From Actinomycetota bacterium (GTDB lineage: Bacteria; Actinomycetota; UBA4738; HRBIN12), in assembly GCA_035640355.1 (NCBI GenBank), contig DASQWI010000011.1:1-64000 (forward strand): 64,000 nucleotides of DNA. Direction: 5' to 3'. Below, one piece after another: positions 24,024 to 34,361 of this stretch. The position numbers and the translations under genes were made by a program. The notes beneath the pieces are model-generated. The model made no database searches. It was not told the DNA's origin and saw nothing but the letters and a program-made list of their open reading frames with translations. Every line of letters starts with the position of its first letter. Within the stretch, counting starts at the first letter, position 1.

Positions 24024-25232
24024 ATGGAGCGACGAGGTACGGAACACAGTGCGGCTGAATCCGCCATCGGCTACCTCTATCAGTGCTATCTGCCCCTTCT
24101 CCTACTTGCCGAACGGGCCAGCCGTGAGCCCGAGCTGACCTTGACCCTCGAGCTCCTTGACGACGTGCAGTTTGACGAGCATGGATCGGCGAAGGAACTG
24201 ATCCAGACCAAGCATCGCCTGCAATCCCGTGGCGACCTCAGCGATACAAGCGTGGATCTCTGGCGAACCATCAACGTATGGATCTCTGTTCTTGAGGAAC
24301 TTGGCGCCGAAGAGACGCCAGCCCTCACCCTCATCACAACGGGGGTCGCCCCTGAGGCAAGTGCAGCCTCATACTTGCGAGAGGACGAGGGCCGAGACCC
24401 AGAGCGTGCTCAGCGGGCCCTGCTTAGAGCTTCCACATCATCCACTAACCGGACTACTGCACCTTGGCGGACACGCTTCTCTAGGTTGTCCTCGAACCGG
24501 CGGCGGCAACTCGTGGATGCGATCAAGGTAGCCGACGGATCCTTGACTATTGGCGAGATCGATGAACGGCTAAAGATGGCTCTCTATTGGGCTCTGCCAA
24601 GCACAGAGCGCGCGGACGCATTCATGGAGCACGTAAAGGGTTGGTGGTTCGGCATCGCAGTTCGACTTCTGCGACGCGAGTTTCGTGCGCTTGCGGCCAC
24701 CGACATGTTGCATGCTATCCAGGACGTCCGCGACCAGTTCGGTCCCGAGAATTTGCCACGGGACCCGGACCTGCCTGATCCGGACGAGTTTGCTGTTGCC
24801 GGCTTCCAGAGCCGTGTGTTCGTGCGCCAGCTTGAACTGATTGCAGCGACCCAGGAGCAACTTGCCCTTGCCATCCGCGACTACTACCGCGCGTTCACGC
24901 AGCGATCACGGTGGCTCCGCCGAGACCTCCTCGGGGTCGACGAGATCGACCGCTTCGAGGCCAGACTCGTCGATGAGTGGCGGTTCGTCTTCACCAACCT
25001 GACCGCTGAACTAGCAGGCGATGCCGAGGAACCAGAGAAACAACGCCATGGGCGAGAGATCTTTGCACGGGCGGCCGAAACAGCGAGGGCGAGGATTCGG
25101 GAGCGTTACGACGAGTCGTTTATGACTCGGGGAAGCTTCCACGGCTTGGCCGATGACCGTCGAGTCGGCTGGCACCCGGACTTCGAGGCCCGCCTTGAGG
25201 CACTCCTTAGCCCAGTCGTGGAGAGCACATGA
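24024..25232 (+). CDS. ABC-three-component (ABC-3C) system effector, nuclease-like N-terminus
   Basis: A 402-aa protein. The N-terminal 130 residues look like a restriction-endonuclease fold of the DUF4297/Cap4 kind: GYLYQCYLPLLLL helix, then LELLDDVQFDE (Asp46/47) and ELIQTKHR (Gln61-x-Lys63), matching D-x(n)-QxK. The C-terminal part ends with GLADDRRVGWHPDFEARLEA, like the conserved C-terminal domains of ABC-3C proteins. It is the first gene of three joined by ATGA overlaps. ABC-3C systems are proposed defence systems in which a coiled-coil ATPase controls an effector; here the effector is probably a DNase. The assignment rests on motifs and gene order. Confidence 0.75.
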   Translation: MERRGTEHSAAESAIGYLYQCYLPLLLLAERASREPELTLTLELLDDVQFDEHGSAKELIQTKHRLQSRGDLSDTSVDLWRTINVWISVLEELGAEETPALTLITTGVAPEASAASYLREDEGRDPERAQRALLRASTSSTNRTTAPWRTRFSRLSSNRRRQLVDAIKVADGSLTIGEIDERLKMALYWALPSTERADAFMEHVKGWWFGIAVRLLRREFRALAATDMLHAIQDVRDQFGPENLPRDPDLPDPDEFAVAGFQSRVFVRQLELIAATQEQLALAIRDYYRAFTQRSRWLRRDLLGVDEIDRFEARLVDEWRFVFTNLTAELAGDAEEPEKQRHGREIFARAAETARARIRERYDESFMTRGSFHGLADDRRVGWHPDFEARLEALLSPVVEST

Positions 25233-25711
25233 CGAAGTGGATTGACCGTCCGGTAGAGGAGGCGCGCCTTCTGAACCCCGCCTTTCTCGCCGCCCTATTG
25301 ACGGCCGCAGTTGCAGACTTCGAGCGGACCGCTGGCGAGCCCATGCCCTGGACGTTGAGCTTCCTCGTACCCGTCTTCTCTCTCCACGAGAGAACGCGCG
25401 AAGCTTTACCGGCAAGCATCCAGGCCCACTTCTCAAACTGGCTTCAGGGACAGGCGGAGGTGCGCGTCGGGTTCGGCCGTCGCGCACGACCGCTTGTACC
25501 ACTGGTCCGAGAAGCGCTTCGGCTCGCCTTGCGCAGCGGTGCGTTGGAGGTTGACGGCGGAAGGCTGCGGGCAACGACCCAGCTTCGCACTCCACGCGAT
25601 CAAACCGAAGAGGTGGCTGAGTGCTTCCGAGCCGCCCGATTCGTCGGTCGATGGTTCGCTCGAAGGCAGGACGCCGCAACGATCTTCGGGCTGCTTGGAG
25701 TGCGGCCATGA
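25229..25711 (+). CDS. ABC-3C system middle component
   Basis: A 160-aa mostly helical protein (MTKWIDRPVEEARLLNPAFL). Start and stop both overlap neighbours by ATGA (25229-25232 and 25708-25711), so it is translated with them. The opening phrase, with a line about leftover N-terminal helix then LLNPAFLAALL, size and position match the small middle component that links effector and ATPase in ABC-3C systems. A winged-helix-like segment (REALRLALRSGALEVDGGRL) may mediate binding. No catalytic motif is present. Confidence 0.75.
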   Translation: MTKWIDRPVEEARLLNPAFLAALLTAAVADFERTAGEPMPWTLSFLVPVFSLHERTREALPASIQAHFSNWLQGQAEVRVGFGRRARPLVPLVREALRLALRSGALEVDGGRLRATTQLRTPRDQTEEVAECFRAARFVGRWFARRQDAATIFGLLGVRP

Positions 25712-27651
25712 TTCAGCTCAAGGCCGTAGCCATTTGGAACCGAGAAGGGCAGAGACGAACGATCGAATTGCGCCCCGGTGAGCTCAATATCATCACCGGC
25801 GAAGCCAAGACCGGCAAATCTGCTCTCCTTGAGATTGTTGAGTTCTGTCTCGGCCGGAGCACGGTCAGTCTGCCCGAGGGGGCCGTAACGCGCTCAGTGG
25901 AGTGGTACGGCCTCATCGTCGGCGTCTCTGATCATTCTGTCTTCGTCGGACGGCCCGGTCCTCGCGCAGGACAGGCCACAGTATCGGGAGCCCAATTGGT
26001 CCTTGGCGGGCCTGATCTGACATTTCCCGAGCACAGCGAACTCGAGGTCAACTCAAATGCCGACGCCGTTACCGAGTACCTGACCAGAGTTAGCGGGATC
26101 GGAGAGTACGAAAACGTCCCGCCCTCCGGTGCAACTCGGCCTCCGCTGCGCCCGATGGTGCGCCACGCCTCTCTCTTCTGCTTCCAGCGACAGAACGAAA
26201 TCGCCAATCCCAGACAGCTCTTTCATCGCCAGGAAGAAGACTTCATGCCGCAGGCGATCAAAGACACTCTTCCGTACTTCCTCGGCGCTGTGAACCGCGA
26301 GGCACCCACGCTGAGGAGTCGCCTCTATCACTTGCGCCGCGAGCTTCGTCAAGCCGAGAGGCGACTCGAGGACACTCGACGGGCACAGCTCCGAGCCCCC
26401 TCACGAGGCATCGCTCTTCTTGCTGAAGCAGTGGACTCAGGGCTGGTTCCGAGTCAAGTGGACGAAGTTGCTGATCCAATTTCACTTCTACGCGAGGCGC
26501 TCGACGCGCCGACAGAGCCAGCCCTCGCTGAACCCGCCTCTGAATCAGAGTACCCACGCCTCGCCCAGCAGAGCCAGGACCTCACTGCGGAACTCAGGGC
26601 GATCGCGGAGCGAACCCAGGTCTTGCGCACAGCGAGCTCCGACCAAGCCGACTACCAGGGAGAGTTGAGCGAACAGGCGGCGCGTCTTGAGAGCCTCAAT
26701 GTCCTTCCGGCGGGAGACGGCCAGTCTGATCATTGCCCCATATGTGGCTCCTTGATCGAGGAGGCGGACGCGACAGTCAGTCAACTCATTGAGGCGGCGG
26801 CCGAGACGCGCGCAGAACTCGACGGGGCGGCAGCGGCGGAACCAGCACGGAGCGACGCGCTTTCTGATCTCGAGACTCGGGCCGGTGAGCTACGACAGCG
26901 CCTTCGCGATGTGCACGAGTCGCTGGCCGCTCTATCCAGGGATCGGGAGCGCATCCGATCCTTCCGCGAAGAAGCTATGGCACGAGCATACGTCAAGGGC
27001 CGAATCGTGCAACACTTGGAACAACTGGAGCAGGCTGAGGAGGTCTCTCTAAGCGACCTTGAAGCCACCGTCGATAACTTGCGTCGACAGGTCGAGGACC
27101 TTGAGGACGAGCTCGACCCCGAGAACGAACGGCAACAGGTTGTTTCCCGGCTGAATGTCATTGGTGATGACATGACCGAGTGGGCGGAACGCTTGCGTCT
27201 GGAGCACATCGGCGGAAGAGCACGAATTGACCCTGCCCAGCTGACCGTGGTCGTTGACACAACGGACGGTCCGATCCCGCTGGAGAGGATGGGGAGTGCA
27301 AGCAACTGGGTCGGGTACCATCTCGTCGCACATCTCGCTCTTCACAAGTGGTTTGCTCAGCACGATCGGCCCGTGCCGCGATTTCTGATGCTCGACCAGC
27401 CTACCCAGGCTTTCTACCCGCCCGATGTGACTGATGTAGCCACAGAAGACTTAAGCGATGATGACCGCAGGTCTGTAGAGGCGATGTTCGCTCTGATGAA
27501 CGACCTGGTTGGCGAACTATCCCCTGCACTACAGATTGTCGTGACGGATCACGCCAACCTACCGGCCGCCTGGTTCCAGGATTCGCTCGTTGAGGTCTGG
27601 CGGGGGGGAAGCAAGCTCGTGCCTACTCAATGGCTCGACGCCAATCCCTGA
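25708..27651 (+). CDS. DUF3732-family coiled-coil ATPase of ABC-3C system
   Basis: A 647-aa SMC/Rad50-like ATPase from ATG 25708. Walker A is ITGEAKTGKSAL (residues 31-38). Long coiled coils (about 205-490) surround a CPIC motif (SDHCPICGSLIEEAD, near residue 343) that resembles a zinc hook. Signature-like region: MGSASNWVGYHLVAHLALH; Walker B: RFLMLDQPTQAFYP; a switch His is in VVTDHANLP. DUF3732 proteins are the ATPase of ABC-3C systems and may detect unusual DNA or phage structures. It follows the middle component with an ATGA overlap. Confidence 0.85.
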   Translation: MIQLKAVAIWNREGQRRTIELRPGELNIITGEAKTGKSALLEIVEFCLGRSTVSLPEGAVTRSVEWYGLIVGVSDHSVFVGRPGPRAGQATVSGAQLVLGGPDLTFPEHSELEVNSNADAVTEYLTRVSGIGEYENVPPSGATRPPLRPMVRHASLFCFQRQNEIANPRQLFHRQEEDFMPQAIKDTLPYFLGAVNREAPTLRSRLYHLRRELRQAERRLEDTRRAQLRAPSRGIALLAEAVDSGLVPSQVDEVADPISLLREALDAPTEPALAEPASESEYPRLAQQSQDLTAELRAIAERTQVLRTASSDQADYQGELSEQAARLESLNVLPAGDGQSDHCPICGSLIEEADATVSQLIEAAAETRAELDGAAAAEPARSDALSDLETRAGELRQRLRDVHESLAALSRDRERIRSFREEAMARAYVKGRIVQHLEQLEQAEEVSLSDLEATVDNLRRQVEDLEDELDPENERQQVVSRLNVIGDDMTEWAERLRLEHIGGRARIDPAQLTVVVDTTDGPIPLERMGSASNWVGYHLVAHLALHKWFAQHDRPVPRFLMLDQPTQAFYPPDVTDVATEDLSDDDRRSVEAMFALMNDLVGELSPALQIVVTDHANLPAAWFQDSLVEVWRGGSKLVPTQWLDANP

Positions 27652-27676
27652 AACTCCTCCTTGGGGCGGTGGCCAA

Positions 27677-27692
27677 ACGTCCGCTTGGACGT
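27677..27692. terminator. Hairpin between convergent ABC-3C and DUF1883 genes
   Basis: A 6-bp perfect stem, acgtcc-gctt-ggacgt, flanked by ggcc and gcc that can extend it. It lies in the 64-bp gap between two convergent stops. No T tract follows, so this is a weak call. Confidence 0.45.
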
Positions 27693-27715
27693 AGCCGGTC
27701 CCTCCCGAGCCGATC

Positions 27716-28042
27716 TCAGGCGGCGAGATCCGAGCCGTAGCACGTCAAGACGACGATGTCGGTGTCGCGGGCGGGCGCGCCGTGGTCGACGAGGCGACGG
27801 AAGATCCCACTGGGCTTGAACCTGCCCACGAACAGGCACGCCGTCCCTTTGATGTCGACTCCCGGTGGCAGCGTCCCGCGCCGGACTTCCCGGTTCTCGG
27901 CAAGAGTCAGCTTCCGACCCAGCCGCTCCTCCTCGAGGGGGTGGCGCCCGGGCGAACGCACGTAGGCTGCATTCCCCGAAAGGTTCACTTCGACGATGTC
28001 GCCTCTGCGCCGCTGGCCGAGATCCAAATAGTTGAACCGCAA
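27716..28042 (-). CDS. DUF1883-like small protein
   Basis: A 108-aa protein starting at TTG 28042; AAGGAG at 28054-28049 lies six bases upstream and supports this start. The N-terminus FNYLDLGQRRRGDIVEVNLSG closely resembles the DUF1883 signature (YDLG, RGD-VEV-LSGNAA). The rest (SPGRHPLEEERLGRKLTLA to the end) does not match DUF1883 as I know it and may be a different C-terminal domain. DUF1883 proteins occur next to TIR and other defence domains. It converges with the ABC-3C operon. Confidence 0.65.
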   Translation of the reverse strand: MRFNYLDLGQRRRGDIVEVNLSGNAAYVRSPGRHPLEEERLGRKLTLAENREVRRGTLPPGVDIKGTACLFVGRFKPSGIFRRLVDHGAPARDTDIVVLTCYGSDLAA

Positions 28043-28263
28043 CCCAGGCTCCTTCTTCTCGCGCTATCTTACACGCTTGTCATTTCGCGCTCTGCGATTC
28101 AACCCGAGGTCGACGGAACGCGGCCAGGCGAACACCGCTGACACCTATCGACACAACCACGGAGGCTGAAGCTCGTCCTCTCGAAGTGGGCTTCCAGGTC
28201 GCTTCATTCTCGGGACGACTCAGATTCGCTGGTAGCCACCGGCCGATGTTGGGACCCCAATCC

Positions 28264-28827
28264 TCACCTACTCGCAGTCTGAAGAGCGCGTGCGAGTGAT
28301 TCCTGAAACCGCCTCTGCTGTCCGCTTCCCGGGAAGGGGATCCGCTCGTCGACAACCGGCAGGCCAGCCCGCTTCATGGGCGAGTACACGGCGTCGTAGA
28401 CCGTTGCCTTGACGAGGACGATAGCCCGGGGCGCGAGGGCGCGGCACCGCTCGATCAGCCCGGGCACGCTGTCTGCGAGCGGAGTTCCATCCACCGGCTC
28501 CGGCTTGAGGTCAACCAAGAAGACTCCCCGTTCTTTGAGCTGCGCCAGCAGCTCGGCCTTGTTCGCACGTGTCGGCTCGGCTCCGAGGACGCCGCGCGCG
28601 ACATAGCGAAACAGCGAGTCCTGCTGCGTAACATCCTCGAAGTAGAAGTAGCGGTCCAAGGCGCCCGGGGGAGCCTCCGCCACAATCAGCAGGTCAACCG
28701 GCTCGGGCTTATACCGCTCCGCCGCCTCATGCCGGGCCTGCCTCGCCTCAGTCGTATGCACGCGCGCGACTCTAGCTGAGTACTCCGACATCAAGACGGC
28801 TCGGGTCAAGTCGGCCGATCGGAACAT
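28264..28827 (-). CDS. Uracil-DNA glycosylase-superfamily-like protein
   Basis: A 187-aa protein. The start at ATG 28827 is preferred because TACGCT lies 8 nt upstream, as in other leaderless genes here; ATG 28791 is an alternative and the frame continues to 29007. The core VDLLIVAEAPPGALDRYFYF resembles UDG motif A (GEAPG type). The C-terminal PFPGSGQQRRFQESL occupies the place of UDG motif B (usually HPSP). An alpha/beta core with VDLKPEPVDG and RAIVLVKATVYDAV fits the fold. A DNA glycosylase or base-sensing role is possible but both motifs differ from active enzymes. Confidence 0.6.
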   Translation of the reverse strand: MFRSADLTRAVLMSEYSARVARVHTTEARQARHEAAERYKPEPVDLLIVAEAPPGALDRYFYFEDVTQQDSLFRYVARGVLGAEPTRANKAELLAQLKERGVFLVDLKPEPVDGTPLADSVPGLIERCRALAPRAIVLVKATVYDAVYSPMKRAGLPVVDERIPFPGSGQQRRFQESLARALQTASR

Positions 28828-28951
28828 GAGGCAGCAGCGTAGGTACAACGTGGTCTCGGGGGATACCGCCAGCTGGGACGCGGTCGGGCTCCACATGACT
28901 TGGCAATGACGGACAACCGGCTGAATCCTGCAATCGCTGCCCTGTGAGAGG

Positions 28952-29515
28952 TCAGCTTCCTTTGTTGGGGGCGGACGTTGAGCGGCAGTTCTTGCTCCTG
29001 AGATCACCTTCAGGACACAGCTGTGGCCACTTCTCCTGAAGCCACCGATCGGTCGCCCACTTCTCAGCGCTCGGCACGAGTGGGCCGGAGTTGTGACGAA
29101 GTCCTCGAGCCTGTTCGCACAACGCTAGAACGGTCGTGACGCCACCTTCATTGATGGCCTCGCGCAATTGCGACATTACTCCGGCGATATGCGCCCACGG
29201 ATGTCCTCCGTAGCCGGGCTGCCATGTCGAGAGTACGAACAGCTCAGGAAGCTCTTCGGGGGCGAGGCCTGACACGGACATGTACGGAGCGAGAACCTCA
29301 ACCGTGGACTTCGCCCTTTCGGTGCTCCTCCACAGATCCAGGCTCTTGAGTCTCTTGCGGTTGCGAGAGCACAAAGCTGCCGCCTCCGAGAATCCACCCG
29401 TCACATGGCACTTGGCGTCGAAGTCACCCGGGGGCCCAATATGTCGCGCCTCCCGGTAGCTGGCCTGGACAAGGCAGCGGAAGTAGCACCAGGACGTCCC
29501 GTCGACCGGATGCAT
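28952..29515 (-). CDS. Uncharacterised protein in putative defence operon
   Basis: A 187-aa protein from ATG 29515 (MHPVDGTSWCYFRC), 5 bp after the stop of the nuclease-like gene. The frame is open to 29704 but overlaps that gene. Central helical segments (FSEAAALCSRNRKRLKSLD, AHIAGVMSQLREAINEGG, TTVLALCEQARGLRHN) and a Trp-rich end (KWATDRWLQEKWPQLCPEG) are seen, with six scattered Cys residues. I recognise no family. Its close packing with a PD-(D/E)XK-like protein suggests a joint function. Confidence 0.55.
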   Translation of the reverse strand: MHPVDGTSWCYFRCLVQASYREARHIGPPGDFDAKCHVTGGFSEAAALCSRNRKRLKSLDLWRSTERAKSTVEVLAPYMSVSGLAPEELPELFVLSTWQPGYGGHPWAHIAGVMSQLREAINEGGVTTVLALCEQARGLRHNSGPLVPSAEKWATDRWLQEKWPQLCPEGDLRSKNCRSTSAPNKGS

Positions 29516-29520
29516 GCCGC

Positions 29521-30129
29521 CTACACAGCCCTCATGCCCGTCGCCGGATGCTGCACGCCGATACGCCAGGCGAAGAACATCCACGGTCCCCCCGATGCCC
29601 GCCAGATGAGCTCGACTGAGATCGGGATCCACGGGCCGGAGTACGACAGAAACCCGACTGCGGTGGTGGGCAGCTTCTCGACCTCCATGGTCCCGACAAG
29701 ACACGGCTCGCCACCGGTCGAACTCGGCAACTGGCCCTTGTTGGCCAAGTGAGTGGCGCCCGCCCTGTCCGTCACCAATACGACCAATCGATCTGCCGCG
29801 TCGGCTGACGCGAGCTTTTGGCAGTCGGCCAGGAGCGCACCGTATTGCTGCGTCAATGGTCGGCTGTGCCCACTGCGGATCGGACGATGGAACTTAACCT
29901 CGATTGCCTGGCGCGATGGAGCAACCCAAAGGTCGATGCGAGAGGCGCCAAAGGGGTGCTCGTAGTGTATGGAGTCAGTTGGCTGTCCCAAGGCCGAACG
30001 CAAGGCGACGGCCAGATCCTCGCGGACGCCTTCTTCGGAGGGGTGCCAGTCTGGGTCTGCGGCGCGGGTCTCAAAGGCACGCTTGAAGCGGGCAAGCGTC
30101 TCGATCAGGTCGGCGTCACCTTGCACCAC
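29521..30129 (-). CDS. PD-(D/E)XK-like nuclease
   Basis: A 202-aa protein from GTG 30129. The restriction-endonuclease core is visible: a helix with Glu37 (EEGVREDLAVAL), then strand-turn-strand FGASRIDLWVAPSRQAIEVK with Asp66, Glu77-x-Lys79, then helices (LTQQYGALLADCQKLASADA) and a strand DRLVVLVTD. The spacing D-x10-ExK is standard for this superfamily. The C-terminus (PWIPISVELIWR) is unassigned. It is the first gene of a tight minus-strand pair, followed by the UDG-like gene. Defence or repair is likely by context. Confidence 0.65.
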   Translation of the reverse strand: MVQGDADLIETLARFKRAFETRAADPDWHPSEEGVREDLAVALRSALGQPTDSIHYEHPFGASRIDLWVAPSRQAIEVKFHRPIRSGHSRPLTQQYGALLADCQKLASADAADRLVVLVTDRAGATHLANKGQLPSSTGGEPCLVGTMEVEKLPTTAVGFLSYSGPWIPISVELIWRASGGPWMFFAWRIGVQHPATGMRAV

Positions 30130-30339
30130 GCCGCAAGCCTTGCGCTTGCGCCTTGTGATGTCTAGGGCGATCGAGTGGAACCCGGCGCTAGGTCTTCGTG
30201 GGCCTGCAGGTCAGTGCCCTACTCCCGTCGTTGTTATGTCTCTCGTCCACACCGCCAAGGCCAGATACCGCGAGCCACGCGAGTGTTGCATACGCAGTGG
30301 GCGTACGAGGTTTGCAGCGCCGGCCATGCCTCTCGGCGG

Positions 30340-31604
30340 CTAACGCCAGTTGACCTCAACTCGCGCCGGATCAATCGGCCCGTGGCTCCGCGCTCGCTCG
30401 ATGGGCACGCCCTTGAGCACCGCTTGGATAGTTCGACGGCGACCTTCGATAGACAGCTCCGGCCATCGTTCCGATAGATGCAATGCAGGCTCCCGCGGAA
30501 GATCGATGTCTTCGTGGGCCTCGGCTGCGCGCGCCGCCTCAAGCCGACGGAGGATGCCCTCACGCCGGCGAAGGTACGAATCGCGTGCCATCCCGCCGAG
30601 TTCATAGAAGTCGCGCTCGAGGAGCTCGAGCCGTGCCTCGAGCTCTGACGCGGTGCGGGTCTGCGCTGGTCGGCGCTTGCGCGCGAGGCGTCGCGCGAGC
30701 TTCCGCGTGTCGATCGCTGCGAGCACCTGCTCTGAGACGAAGGCGTCGAGCCAGGGCGCAGAGATGCTGACGTGTCCACGCTCGCGGCACGAGTAGGCGG
30801 CCCAGTCTTACGTCCGTTGCCGCCGCTCCTCGTTCCAACAATCGTCATGGCTCCCTCGCACTCACCGCATCGCGCGATCCCACCAAGTAGCGATCGGACG
30901 GCCCGACTACCCGTGCGCCCGCGATGAGCGAGCTCTTGCACGAGGCGTGCGCCGAGCTCCGGCGGCAAGGCCTCAACTACACGATCGGAGCGCAGCATCC
31001 GCGCCAGGTTCGGATGGTGGATACCGATATCGAGCGCGATCCGACGGAGGCTCTCGCCGGCGACGTGCCGGCTCGCCGCCTCCTCGATCTCACCAAACTG
31101 CTCCGGGTCTGGCTCGATTGTCTTGCCGGAGCGGCGGACCCCTCGCGGCACCTGCCCGACCCAATCTCCTCGCTCGTGCTTGTACGCGTGCATCTGGCGC
31201 GCCCGCTCTGAGGTGGTTCCCGCCTCGAGCTCGGCGAAGACCGCCGTCATCTGAACCATCGCGCGGCCGGCTGCGGAGCTCATATCTACCTGCCCGTCGG
31301 TCGTAGCGAGCTTGACGCCGGCCTCCTCGAGTCGATCGATGAGCTTCGAGAAGCCCGAGACGGAGCGCGCCAGTCGATCCAGCCGCCACGAGACGACCCA
31401 CTTCACGTCGCCGAGGCGACCAAGCATCCGCTCGAGGCCGGGCCGGCGCCGGCCGTTGAACGCCGATAGGTCGAAGTCCTCGAACGTCTCTACGAGCTCA
31501 ATCCCGCGCTCGGCACACCAACGCTCGATTGTCCGCCGCTGCCGCTGTGGCGAGGTCGTGCCCTCGTCCATCTTCGAGATGCGAACGTAGCCGAAGGCTC
31601 TGAC
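30340..31604 (-). pseudogene. Degraded large serine recombinase
   Basis: The N-terminal catalytic domain holds the nucleophile in FGYVRISK (about 31592-31572) and the active-site arginines in SWRLDRLARSV. A recombinase domain (GVRRSGKTIEPDPEQFGEI) and zinc ribbon (CGECEGAM) follow. Near 30815-30820 the frame is lost: the expected second half of the ribbon (YSCRERGH) and the helical C-terminus (KLARRLARKRRPAQTRTAS to VEVNWR) are in another frame, ending at 30340. In addition no ATG, GTG or TTG lies between the upstream TGA and the catalytic Ser; GTC 31604 occupies the expected start. It probably once mobilised part of the island and is now inactive. Confidence 0.85.
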
Positions 31605-31614
31605 GCGACGAAAA

Positions 31615-31701
31615 CTAGCAGGTCTTCGGAATGGAGCGCAAGAAGCCCTCCCGCTCCACGAACACGTCGTCGGGTCCGTTCACCATCACCTTCGGTGACA
31701 T
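31615..31701 (-). pseudogene. Short CpaF/TadA-like fragment
   Basis: A 28-codon frame from ATG 31701 reads MSPKVMVNGPDDVFVEREGF and ends at TAG 31615. The phrase VMVNGPDDVFVER closely resembles a conserved block of CpaF-type secretion ATPases. Nothing else of such a gene is present. It ends 10 bp before the serine recombinase. It could be a scrap of an insertion target gene, or an unrelated leader peptide. Confidence 0.3.
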
Positions 31702-31781
31702 TCGCTAAGGATCCTTCTCGCTACGAGCGAGTCGTTCATGGTCTCGGCGCGGGCGGCGTTGTGCGAGCCGCACGGCCGCGA

Positions 31782-34357
<2,576 letters not shown>

Positions 34358-34361
<4 letters not shown>

